The position numbers and the translations under genes are program-made. Under the pieces are notes generated by a model. That model was not told where the DNA came from. It did no database searches and worked only from the letters and a program-made list of their open reading frames with translations. From contig JAYQPE010000008.1 of assembly GCA_038145175.1 (NCBI GenBank), forward strand, positions 1 through 49,539: a stretch of 49,539 nt of DNA. Reading direction: 5' to 3'. Below, piece after piece: positions 34,561 through 43,480 of the stretch. The DNA is from ATZT02 sp038145175. Lineage in GTDB: Bacteria > Actinomycetota > Actinomycetes > S36-B12 > UBA5976. Each line of letters opens with the position of its first letter. The first letter of the stretch is position 1.

Positions 34561-35040
34561 ATGAAATTAATTCCTTTGCAGCAAAATATAGATTCAAATC
34601 TCTTAATCAGGCTCAAGCCAGAATCCTTTCAACCAAGTAACTGGTTTCAAGACGAATTAATTTATGATGACAAAGATTCAATTAGTATTTTGCAACAAAA
34701 GCAGACTTTTTCTCCTGGACTACCAGAACCAAAAGCTTGGACAAAACAACTTGTAACAGGAATTGCTGAAGTCTTAATTGGGGAAAGACCAATATTTCAA
34801 TTAATGCGCTGGGTTTCTTTTGATGTCTATTTAGAAATTGATAAAAATATTCGACAAAGAAACTTTAGAAATAATCAAAGAGTTAGACCTTTAATTAGGA
34901 GTGTTCACATTGACCAAACCAGTGAAAATGTGGTTCAGGCAATCGCGGTTATTCAAAAAGGAAAACGAGGTAGAGGTATGGGGATAAGGCTTGAAGCAGA
35001 AGAAGATAGATGGCGTTGTACGGAATTACTTGTGGCCTAA
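34561..35040 (+). CDS. Rv3235-like (DUF6459) protein
   Basis: 159 residues. The conserved C-terminal part reads RVRPLIRSVHIDQTSE, then VQAIAVIQKGKRGRGMGIRLE and RWRCTELLVA, matching the Rv3235 family (a compact alpha-beta domain found next to secA in actinobacteria). The N-terminal half is variable. Strong SD AAGGAG with 6 nt spacing to the ATG. Function unknown. Convergent with secA, 2 bp apart. Confidence 0.82.
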   Translation: MKLIPLQQNIDSNLLIRLKPESFQPSNWFQDELIYDDKDSISILQQKQTFSPGLPEPKAWTKQLVTGIAEVLIGERPIFQLMRWVSFDVYLEIDKNIRQRNFRNNQRVRPLIRSVHIDQTSENVVQAIAVIQKGKRGRGMGIRLEAEEDRWRCTELLVA

Positions 35041-35042
35041 AT

Positions 35043-37733
35043 TTAATTACCACCTGCGCCATGACAGCGTTTATATTTTTTCCCTGAACCGCAAGGACAT
35101 GGTTCGTTTCTACCAACTTCAGCTACTTTTGTTTGAGTTACTGTTTTAACATTTTCAGAATTATCAAGAGTTGGTGCTGAATATGAAAGATTTTGTTTTT
35201 CTACTTTTGTGAAACCTTTAGCTTCAATATCTTGTTGATTTTCTTGCACTTGAACTTGAGCATTAAAAACAAAACCTACGACTTGTTCTTTTATGGCATC
35301 CATCATGGCAACAAATAAGTCATAACCTTCTTTTTGATATTCCACTAATGGATCTCTTTGCCCCATAGCTCGTAAACCAATACCTTCTTGTAAGTAATCC
35401 ATTTCATAAAGGTGTTCTCGCCACTTACGATCTAAAACACTTAATACAACTTGTCTTTCAAGCTCGCGCATAACTTTAGGAGTTAATAATGCCTCTCTGG
35501 TTTCATAAGCTTGATTAACATCTTTTAAGAATGCCTCCAGAAGAATTTCTTGATCGATTGATCCACCATTTTGTTGTTTTAACGCTTCGATTGAAACTGC
35601 AACTGGATAGAGGTTACGTAAAGCATTAAATAATTGTTCAAGATCCCATTGCTCGGGATAGCCTTCACTAGTTGCTGCAATTACATAAGCTCTGATGGTT
35701 TCTTCTATGAATTCCTTTATTTGCGGGGATAAATCTTCACCCTCTAATACTTGTTTTCTTTCTTCATAAATTACTTGTCTTTGTTTATTTAAAACTTCGT
35801 CATACTTTAATACATTTTTTCTTATTTCAAAGTTTTGTTGTTCGACTTGTGTTTGAGCATTTCTAATCGCATTGGTAACCATTTTTGCTTCAATTGGCAC
35901 ATCATCTGGCACATTAAATCTTCTTAAGAAAGCATCAACTAAATCACCTTTGAAGCGACGCATTAATTCATCTTGTAAAGACAAATAAAATCTTGATTCT
36001 CCAGGATCACCTTGACGACCAGAGCGACCTCTTAATTGGTTATCAATACGCCTTGATTCATGTCTTTCCGTGCCTAAAACGTATAACCCACCTAAATTTG
36101 CTACTTCATCGTGTTCGTTTGCAACTTGTTGAGTTGTAATTTTTAACTCTTCTAAATAAGCGTGATTGTATTGTTCTAAATTCTCTTCTGGATCTAATCC
36201 TTTTTGAATTAATGAAGCATTTGCAAGAAATTCAGGATTTCCACCTAACATAATGTCGGTACCACGACCTGCCATATTTGTTGCAACTGTTACCGCACCT
36301 TTTCTTCCAGCTTGGGCAACGATTGATGCTTCTCGAGCATGATTCTTTGCATTTAAAACTTCGTGTGGAACGCCTCTTCTTTTTAATAATCCACTTAAAT
36401 ATTCACTTCGCTCAACACTTGTTGTACCAATCAATATTGGTTGTCCTTTTTCATTTCGCGTTGCAATATCTTCAACTACGGCATTAAATTTTGCTTCTTC
36501 AGTGCGATAAATCAAATCAGAGTTATCCAAACGAATCATTTTTTTATTCGTAGGAATTGGGACAACTCCTAATTTATAAATATTGTCAAATTCGGCAGCT
36601 TCAGTCATCGCTGTACCTGTCATACCAGAAAGTCTTCTATACATACGGAAATAATTTTGCAAAGTTATAGTTGCTAATGTTTGATTTTCTTGTTTGATAT
36701 CAACATTTTCTTTAGCTTCTATTGCTTGATGCATTCCTTCGTTATATCTTCTTCCTTGTAAAATACGACCAGTATGTTCATCAACAATTAAAACTTCACC
36801 GTTCATAATCACATAATCTTTATCTTTTTTAAATAATTCTTTTGCTTTCAAAGCGTTGTTTAAAAATCCAATCAATGGAGTATTAACTGATTCGTATAAA
36901 TTATCAATGTTAAGCATTTTTTCTACTTTTTCAATACCAACTTCTAATACGCCAACTGTTCTCTTTTTTAAATCAACTTCATAATCTGTACTTGGTTGAA
37001 GTGAATTTGCAATACGTGCAAAGTCTTTGTAGTGAGTGCTTGTTCCATCAGCAGGACCAGAAATAATTAATGGAGTTCGTGCTTCATCAATAAGAATTGA
37101 ATCAACTTCATCAACTACTGCAAAGTTGTAACCCCTTTGTACTCGATCATTAGGTGACCAAGCCATATTGTCTCTTAAGTAATCAAAACCAAATTCATTA
37201 TTTGTTCCATAAGTAATGTCACATAGATATGCATTTTTTCTTTCAGTCATGTCCATATTTGGACTTATTGTTCCAACAGTTAAACCTAGGAATCGATGAA
37301 TTCTTCCCATCCACTCAGCATCACGATGTGCGAGGTAATCATTAACTGTAACTACGTGAACTCCTTTGTCGCTTAATGCATTCAAATAAACTGGCAAAGT
37401 TGAAACTAAAGTTTTTCCTTCACCTGTTTTCATTTCAGCTATGTTTCCTAAATGAAGTGCTGCCCCACCCATCAATTGAACGTCGTAATGTCTTTGACCA
37501 ATTGTTCTAACTGCTGCTTCTCTTACTGTGGCAAAAGCTTCTGGGAGTAAATCGTCTAAAGACTCTCCATTTTTAACTCTTTGTTTATAACTTGAAGTAA
37601 AATTCTTTAATTGATCATCTGTTAAGTTCTTAAACTCTGGTTCCAGTTGATTAATCTGTTTTGCAAAACTTTCTAGTTTCTTTAAAATTTTTCCTTCGCC
37701 TGCGCGAAGTAACTTATCTAGAACTAAAACCAC
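35043..37733 (-). CDS. secA: Preprotein translocase ATPase SecA
   Basis: 896 residues. Walker A MKTGEGKTLVSTLP with Lys107, DEAD-type FAVVDEVDSILIDEAR, TNMAGRGTDIMLGGNP and LRGRSGRQGDPGES in the motor domain. The C-terminus has the SEC-C zinc motif RNEPCPCGSGKKYKRCHG. It drives export through SecYEG. GTG start with AAAGGA about 10 nt upstream. Synteny with lpqB and comF is the standard actinobacterial one (secA1), but the hpf gene normally next to it is absent. Confidence 0.97.
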   Translation of the reverse strand: MVLVLDKLLRAGEGKILKKLESFAKQINQLEPEFKNLTDDQLKNFTSSYKQRVKNGESLDDLLPEAFATVREAAVRTIGQRHYDVQLMGGAALHLGNIAEMKTGEGKTLVSTLPVYLNALSDKGVHVVTVNDYLAHRDAEWMGRIHRFLGLTVGTISPNMDMTERKNAYLCDITYGTNNEFGFDYLRDNMAWSPNDRVQRGYNFAVVDEVDSILIDEARTPLIISGPADGTSTHYKDFARIANSLQPSTDYEVDLKKRTVGVLEVGIEKVEKMLNIDNLYESVNTPLIGFLNNALKAKELFKKDKDYVIMNGEVLIVDEHTGRILQGRRYNEGMHQAIEAKENVDIKQENQTLATITLQNYFRMYRRLSGMTGTAMTEAAEFDNIYKLGVVPIPTNKKMIRLDNSDLIYRTEEAKFNAVVEDIATRNEKGQPILIGTTSVERSEYLSGLLKRRGVPHEVLNAKNHAREASIVAQAGRKGAVTVATNMAGRGTDIMLGGNPEFLANASLIQKGLDPEENLEQYNHAYLEELKITTQQVANEHDEVANLGGLYVLGTERHESRRIDNQLRGRSGRQGDPGESRFYLSLQDELMRRFKGDLVDAFLRRFNVPDDVPIEAKMVTNAIRNAQTQVEQQNFEIRKNVLKYDEVLNKQRQVIYEERKQVLEGEDLSPQIKEFIEETIRAYVIAATSEGYPEQWDLEQLFNALRNLYPVAVSIEALKQQNGGSIDQEILLEAFLKDVNQAYETREALLTPKVMRELERQVVLSVLDRKWREHLYEMDYLQEGIGLRAMGQRDPLVEYQKEGYDLFVAMMDAIKEQVVGFVFNAQVQVQENQQDIEAKGFTKVEKQNLSYSAPTLDNSENVKTVTQTKVAEVGRNEPCPCGSGKKYKRCHGAGGN

Positions 37734-37844
37734 TTAATGAATTCCTTTAATTTCTCTACGGTAAAAAATCTTTATGAGTATATGTTACGCAATTGTTACT
37801 TTTACGCGAACGCAAGTCCTTAAAACGCTGTTTTTACTCACAAT
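37734..37844 (-). promoter_or_regulatory. secA upstream region, no gene
   Basis: The 111 bp between comF and secA hold an AT-rich promoter-like stretch and no open frame. In other actinobacteria hpf/raiA occupies this spot. Confidence 0.4.
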
Positions 37845-38459
37845 TTAATTACTAGCAATCACGACACAACCTTGAACAGTATTTCCTTTAGATTCAAGTG
37901 CTTTGATTGATTCTGAAAGACTAACTCCTGTTGTTATCAAATCATCAACTAAAATTATGGGTCGTTTTTCAAACTTGGTAACTTTGAAAGAATTATCTAA
38001 GTTTGATTTTCTCTGGTTATAATCTAGACCCACTTGATCTAAACGATTTTGAAAGTTTTTGATTAAATTTTTCCTGTATTGATACTTTGATTTATTAAAA
38101 AAACATGCTTGCTCTACCATTTTTGCAATTGGATCATTTCCGCGTCTTTTAATGTTGATAGAACTAGTTGGCACATTCACAACTACATATGAATTATTTT
38201 GAGTCAAAATTTCTAAGCCTATAAAAGTTATAAAACTAAATAAAGGTCCTAGGGAATAAATCTGTTTATCTTTATATGAAACAATTAATTCCATAATTTT
38301 TGAATCTTTATTGAAAAAATATAATACTCTTTTGTTATTGATTTCACGGATTGAAAAACTACTAAAAATAGAATTTAAACAATTAAGGCAAATAGTTTCG
38401 TCAACTTTTCCACAATAGTGACAATACTTTTCAAATAATAAAGATTTAAAAAAAGACAT
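37845..38459 (-). CDS. ComF-family phosphoribosyltransferase-like protein
   Basis: 204 residues. The N-terminal Zn finger has Cys13, Cys16, Cys24 and Cys27 (CHYC ... CLNC). The C-terminal phosphoribosyltransferase domain has the PRPP loop PIILVDDLITTGVSL. ComF proteins act in handling of transforming DNA in competent bacteria and may have other roles; no other competence gene is in the window. ATG without clear SD. It lies between lpqB and secA as in mycobacteria (Rv3242c). Confidence 0.85.
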   Translation of the reverse strand: MSFFKSLLFEKYCHYCGKVDETICLNCLNSIFSSFSIREINNKRVLYFFNKDSKIMELIVSYKDKQIYSLGPLFSFITFIGLEILTQNNSYVVVNVPTSSINIKRRGNDPIAKMVEQACFFNKSKYQYRKNLIKNFQNRLDQVGLDYNQRKSNLDNSFKVTKFEKRPIILVDDLITTGVSLSESIKALESKGNTVQGCVVIASN

Positions 38460-38537
38460 AAAATCAAATTTAAAATAAATTACTTAAATATATTTTACTT
38501 CAATTTTATATTGTGGTTAATTAAAACTTGTGGATAA

Positions 38538-40205
38538 CTAATTTGGGTAATTAGGGCTTTTGGCATTAGGGATAACTTCCCATTGACCACTTACTCGTTG
38601 TATAACTGTGCCATCATTAATTTCTAACAAAGTAGATTTTCTAGCTGCCCCTGCTAAATCTTGTGCTCCATTTATGGAATATATATTTCTCGATATTCCA
38701 GTGAAAATGTCTAAACTATAAATGTTTGCAAGTTGAGTAGCAGAGTCCAGATACAAAATTGTTGTCTCATCCTGCCAAATAGCTTTTGAAATCGAAAAAC
38801 CATCTCGCATAAGTTTTTGAATATTAGTTAAGATGATTGTTCCAGGATTTCTAATTATGTTGGCAATTCTTAATTCTGTTCCATAAACTGTTCTAACAAT
38901 TAAAAGTACTCGCGTTGCATCGGGGGCAGGAATAATTTCTAGAATATTTGCTAAGTCAAAGTTTTGAGCTACTAAATTTAATTTCTGATCACTTGTAAAA
39001 ACTGCGGGCTGATTGTCTATACTTACCCAAATGGTGTTAAAGACATCAATTTTAGGATTTCCAATACTTGCAAAATTATAGATTGTTTCTTTAAATTCAG
39101 GACTATAACTGTAAATATTTAAATTGCTTCTTGTCTCATCAAGTAGCGCATAGACAGTTTCTGCTCTATTAGATGTGCCAAAGGACCAAGTTTTTGAGTC
39201 AATTTCAGTTTTTCCAATTGCTGATTTATTTTCAGGAGTGTTTTTCCATAACTTGTTATCAGAAATAAAATAAGCATCATTGTTTCTATTTGAATCAGAA
39301 TAAAATTTATCCCAAGTAGGTGCAGTTTGATTTATCGGCGCATTCAAAATACTCAAGTTTTGAGTCCCAACTTTAATTTGAATAGAATTAACCTCAGAAA
39401 TTCTTGTCAGTGTTTTAACGATTTGAGCGGCCAATAATTGTCTTTCTTGACTTGCTGCTTTAAGCACATCTTCATTTAATGAAACACTTGCCACTCCATT
39501 GGTAATTGGTACTGAATCAAAAGAAAGAGCACTTCCAACTGGAAAAGAAGTAATAACTGAATTTTTAAGTTGATCACTTGGTCCTAATAAAAGTAATTGC
39601 ATCAATCTTGTTGCATTTGCAGTAATCGCTCTGGGTAAAATTACATTTTCAGGCACTAAAAAAGTTTTGGAAGGATCCACAAACCACAATGGATAAAACG
39701 AGAAACTTCTATTTAAATCAGTCTTAGATATAATTAAACCATCAAAATTTATATCAATTCGCCACTGATCATCTACTTTCTTTAAATTAAATGTTTTTAG
39801 TAATTGATCTTCAGGGTTTGCTAAAACTATTCTGGAAGATTCATTGACGCGCGAGTGCAGTGCTGCTGAAAAATCGATTTGATTCTCATTTATGTATTGG
39901 AATTGGCCTTGGCCTTCATATACTTCAATGGATTTAGTTGGATTCCAAGAGATTTTTTTATTTGGTACTAAATATTCTCTTGCAATCGCAAAATTATTAT
40001 CACTTGACGCAGAAGCGTTTAAAAATCCATTGACTATTTGTTCTTGACTCATGCCAGGTTGTGGTCTACTTGCAATAACTCGAATTATGGAATTTTGTTC
40101 ATTAGATCCGATTTCAGGTCCTTGTTTAATAGAACTAGTTGAAGGAATATTTCCGCAAGAAATTATTAGCAAACTTGATAAAGTTAATAATAATTTCTTT
40201 AACAT
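38538..40205 (-). CDS. lpqB: Lipoprotein LpqB, partner of the MtrAB two-component system
   Basis: 555 residues. The lipobox LIISCGN gives Cys17. Then comes a GerMN domain (LMQLLLLGPSDQLKNSVITSFP; SVSLNEDVLKAAS around the middle) and a C-terminal beta-propeller-like part. LpqB binds the extracellular part of MtrB and modulates the system. The ATG is directly at the mtrB stop (1-nt overlap). Length and order match the family. Confidence 0.92.
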   Translation of the reverse strand: MLKKLLLTLSSLLIISCGNIPSTSSIKQGPEIGSNEQNSIIRVIASRPQPGMSQEQIVNGFLNASASSDNNFAIAREYLVPNKKISWNPTKSIEVYEGQGQFQYINENQIDFSAALHSRVNESSRIVLANPEDQLLKTFNLKKVDDQWRIDINFDGLIISKTDLNRSFSFYPLWFVDPSKTFLVPENVILPRAITANATRLMQLLLLGPSDQLKNSVITSFPVGSALSFDSVPITNGVASVSLNEDVLKAASQERQLLAAQIVKTLTRISEVNSIQIKVGTQNLSILNAPINQTAPTWDKFYSDSNRNNDAYFISDNKLWKNTPENKSAIGKTEIDSKTWSFGTSNRAETVYALLDETRSNLNIYSYSPEFKETIYNFASIGNPKIDVFNTIWVSIDNQPAVFTSDQKLNLVAQNFDLANILEIIPAPDATRVLLIVRTVYGTELRIANIIRNPGTIILTNIQKLMRDGFSISKAIWQDETTILYLDSATQLANIYSLDIFTGISRNIYSINGAQDLAGAARKSTLLEINDGTVIQRVSGQWEVIPNAKSPNYPN

Positions 40206-41818
40206 TAATCAGAACTTTTACCTTGATGAACTAAATCAATATTTAAATTTTTGTCTAATTCAAGACTGATTTCTTCACCAACACCAATTGCTAATGGTGA
40301 TTTTGTTACTGATTTATGTGCAACTTTGGGCAAAGTTAAACGAAACATACTTCCCACACCAGGAGAACCCCAAGCATCTAACCATCCAGAATGTAATCGA
40401 GCATCTTCTAATGCAATTGCTAAACCAAGACCTGTTCCACCAGTTTTTCTATTACGAGCAGGGTCTGCTCGCCAAAAACGATTAAACACAAGTGAAGACT
40501 CTCCCGGTTTTAATCCTGGACCTTTGTCTTTTACAACTACTGCGATTGCCTCATCATCGCTTCCTATTTCAATTTCAATTGGATGGCCTTGCCCATATTC
40601 TGATGCATTTGAAATTAAATTTCTTAATATTCGTTCTACTCGTCTTGTATCCAAATCAATTTCTGGAGCATCGCCTGTGATCACAACTGGTGTTTCTTGA
40701 CTTGTCAATAAATTTGCTAAGGAATCTGCAGTTTTTTCTATTAATTGTTTAATATTTGTTTTTCTTAAAGTTAATTCTGCAGCGCCTGCATCAAATCGAC
40801 TAATTTCTAATAATTGGGAAAGTAAAATTTCAAAGCGTTCTATTTGTGTACTTAATAACTCTGCAGCTCGCGCAGTTTCTCCTTTGTATTGATCTCTTGC
40901 TTCATACAAAACATCAGCAGCCATTCTTACTGTGGTCAAAGGAGTTCTAAGTTCATGGGAAACATCAGAAACAAATCTTCGTTGCATTCTAGACATTTGT
41001 TCAAGTTGAGTAATTTGTTCTTGAATAGATGCAGCCATCGAATTAAATGAGCCGGCTAATTTTGCTAGATCATCTTCACCGCTAACAGGAACTCTTTCGT
41101 TAAGTAAGCCTAATCTGAGTCTTTCTGCTGCATTAGCAGTTTTTCTAACTGGGGAAAGAACTGATTTTGTTAAATACCAAACTAAAATAAGTAAACCTAT
41201 AACTAGAAATATCCCTGTTGCTAAAACAGAAGACTGGATGATGTTAATGGTTTCTTCTTCTTGTTGAAGTGGAAAAAGTAAAAACAGTAAATAAGTTCCA
41301 AAATTTCTAATTTCAATTGGAGCACCAATGATCAAACCTGGCACACTTCTACCATCTAGATAATTGATTTGGGTATATGACCAGAGCAAATTACTAGAAT
41401 TTTTAACTTGAGATTTTAGCTCTTCACTCACACTTGTGACTGCTACTAAATTAGTTCCTCGTTCAGGAAAACCAAAACTTGATAATTCTGGAGACGTTAA
41501 AAATAGAACATCATATAAACCTGATTGGCCTGCTCTATCAGCTAAAGCATTTACTGCTGTATCAACAATTGAAGTAATTGTTAAAGAGCTTGCCCCAGTA
41601 TCAGTTGCAGTAATAACTCTTTGAGCATCTTTAATTGCTGAATTAGCTTCAGTAATTGATGCAGTTTCTTTAGCAGAAAGAATTCCTGTACTTACCCGAT
41701 TAATAAGTGCTAATCCAATTATTGTTATCAAAATTGTTGACATTAAAAAAGTGGTGGAAATAATCCTGATACTTAATGATCTATTCCACAAACTTCTAAC
41801 GTTGCGAAAAAAACTCAC
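40205..41818 (-). CDS. mtrB: Sensor histidine kinase MtrB
   Basis: 537 residues. Two transmembrane helices (about 20-42 and 190-212) flank an extracellular sensor domain. A HAMP domain follows (SVLSPVRKTANAAERLRLG), the HisKA motif SDVSHELRTPLTTVRMAAD with the phospho-His, and the HATPase with NLISNASEYG, VKDKGPGL and GTGLGLAIA. It senses cell-envelope state and phosphorylates MtrA, controlling division and wall genes in actinobacteria. The start overlaps the mtrA stop (4 nt). Confidence 0.96.
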   Translation of the reverse strand: MSFFRNVRSLWNRSLSIRIISTTFLMSTILITIIGLALINRVSTGILSAKETASITEANSAIKDAQRVITATDTGASSLTITSIVDTAVNALADRAGQSGLYDVLFLTSPELSSFGFPERGTNLVAVTSVSEELKSQVKNSSNLLWSYTQINYLDGRSVPGLIIGAPIEIRNFGTYLLFLLFPLQQEEETINIIQSSVLATGIFLVIGLLILVWYLTKSVLSPVRKTANAAERLRLGLLNERVPVSGEDDLAKLAGSFNSMAASIQEQITQLEQMSRMQRRFVSDVSHELRTPLTTVRMAADVLYEARDQYKGETARAAELLSTQIERFEILLSQLLEISRFDAGAAELTLRKTNIKQLIEKTADSLANLLTSQETPVVITGDAPEIDLDTRRVERILRNLISNASEYGQGHPIEIEIGSDDEAIAVVVKDKGPGLKPGESSLVFNRFWRADPARNRKTGGTGLGLAIALEDARLHSGWLDAWGSPGVGSMFRLTLPKVAHKSVTKSPLAIGVGEEISLELDKNLNIDLVHQGKSSD

Positions 41819-42483
41819 GGACCTGCCTTGTACCCAACGCCTCTAACTGTCATAACAATTTTTGGATTTTCAGGATCTTCTTCAACTTTTGCTCTTAAAC
41901 GCTGCACATGCACATTTACTAAACGAGTATCTGCTGGATTTCGATAATGCCAAACTTCAGTAAGTAATTGTTCGCGTGTGTAAACTTGCCAAGGTTTTCT
42001 AGCTAGTGCAACTAATAAATCAAACTCTAAAGGCGTCAAAATAATTGTTTTGCCATTTCTTTTAACTGAATGACCTAACACATCAATATTCAAATCACCT
42101 AAAGTTAGAGTTTCTGATTTGTAATCTTCTTTTCTTAATCTTGCTTTAATTCTTGCAATTAATTCTTTTGGTTTAAATGGCTTAATTATGTAATCATCTG
42201 CACCAGATTCAAGACCTTGGACTACATCTAATGTGTCACCTCTAGCTGTAAGCATCACAATAGGAACTACTGATTCATTCCTAATTTGTTTACAAACTTC
42301 AATTCCATCTAATCCGGGAAGCATCAAATCTAATAAAACCAAATCCGGTTTAGATTCTTTAAAAGTTGAAAAAGCTTTAGCCCCATCATCACAAAATGAA
42401 GGTTCGTATCCTTCGGCTCTTAAAACAATTCCTAACATTTCAGAAAGTGCTTGATCGTCATCAACTACGAGAACTCGAGCCAT
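41815..42483 (-). CDS. mtrA: Response regulator MtrA (OmpR family)
   Basis: 222 residues. Receiver domain with the acidic pocket VVDDD and phospho-acceptor Asp52 in LLDLMLPG, then a winged-helix C-terminal domain (TPLEFDLLVALARKPWQVYTREQLLTEVW). The family's tail RGVGYKAG is intact. It forms the MtrAB-LpqB system with the two genes downstream. The divergent membrane protein starts 50 bp away. Confidence 0.97.
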   Translation of the reverse strand: MARVLVVDDDQALSEMLGIVLRAEGYEPSFCDDGAKAFSTFKESKPDLVLLDLMLPGLDGIEVCKQIRNESVVPIVMLTARGDTLDVVQGLESGADDYIIKPFKPKELIARIKARLRKEDYKSETLTLGDLNIDVLGHSVKRNGKTIILTPLEFDLLVALARKPWQVYTREQLLTEVWHYRNPADTRLVNVHVQRLRAKVEEDPENPKIVMTVRGVGYKAGP

Positions 42484-42532
42484 AATGCAATGCTTTCACC
42501 TGTCTTATGACAAAATCAAATTGGAGGTAGAA

Positions 42533-43480
42533 ATGACTCAAGGTCCTAGCCAAAATTTGATTCCTTTAACACAACTAAGCCTTAGTGAGATGCTTGGTGG
42601 TGCACTTAATTCAATAAGACGTATGCCAAAGACAATGCTGGGCATCGGTTTATTTGCAGCTTTTATTATTGAATTAAGTTCTTTACTAGTATCTGCCTTA
42701 ATTATTAGAGGTGGCGGAGATTTAACCACACCAGAGCTTCCTGAACCAACTGGAAATTTTGATCAAGAACAAATACAAGAATTAATAAATGCTTTAATCC
42801 CCAGTCTTCAAGCAGCTGCATTTGCTGCAGTCGTTTTATTTTTTGTGCAATTGATTTCTACAACACTTTTTACTCACGTTGTAGGCAATGCAATAACTGG
42901 AAGAAAACTAAACGTTAACGAAGCATGGCAAAAAGCTAAACCTCAGTTATTTAGAGTGTTTTTAATTTCGTTGCTTGGCATAATTCTTCCGGTAGCTTCT
43001 TTAATTTTAGGTTTTGCTATTGGAATTGGACTTGGATCTAGTATTCCCGGAAGTTTTGGAGTATTTATTACCTTTACTGGTTTAGGTATTGGTTTATTTG
43101 GAGCAATCTATTTATGGACTGCTCTTTATGTTTCAGTCCCGACTTTAATATTAGAAGATTCACTGGTATTTATATCTTTAAAAAGATCTTTTGCTTTGTC
43201 AAAATCTATGATGTTTAGAGTTTTTGGAATTGGCCTAGTTGGAGTAATAGCAAGTCAAGCACTTTCTATTGTGGTAGCGACTCCATTTACTTTATTTGCC
43301 TCTGTGGGAAATCTAGAGAATCCAAATACAACTTCAGTATTTTTTAATTCAATGGGTTCCATAATTGGTTACACTGTGATGTTACCTTTCATGGCAGCAT
43401 TCACAGTTTTACTTTATACAGATTTAAGAATTAGAAAAGAAAATTTAGCTAATCAACTAAATCAAGCAAAAAATCAGTAG
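42533..43480 (+). CDS. Membrane protein with glycerophosphodiester-phosphodiesterase membrane-domain-like fold
   Basis: About 315 residues with six hydrophobic segments. The start at 42533 is set by SD GGAGG 5 nt upstream; an earlier ATG (42485) would add 16 residues with no RBS. The segment LWTALYVSVPTLILEDSLVFISLKRSFALSK is the typical amphipathic signature of this family (also seen in DUF7544/DUF975-type proteins). No catalytic domain is attached. Role unknown. Divergent from mtrA and overlapping the ahcY end by 7 nt. In mycobacteria tmk is found between ahcY and mtrA; it is not here. Confidence 0.72.
   Translation: MTQGPSQNLIPLTQLSLSEMLGGALNSIRRMPKTMLGIGLFAAFIIELSSLLVSALIIRGGGDLTTPELPEPTGNFDQEQIQELINALIPSLQAAAFAAVVLFFVQLISTTLFTHVVGNAITGRKLNVNEAWQKAKPQLFRVFLISLLGIILPVASLILGFAIGIGLGSSIPGSFGVFITFTGLGIGLFGAIYLWTALYVSVPTLILEDSLVFISLKRSFALSKSMMFRVFGIGLVGVIASQALSIVVATPFTLFASVGNLENPNTTSVFFNSMGSIIGYTVMLPFMAAFTVLLYTDLRIRKENLANQLNQAKNQ

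Noticed and set aside
40251..40700. 149-residue antisense frame in mtrB
   Set aside because: Complement of the conserved ATPase domain; no promoter or RBS.
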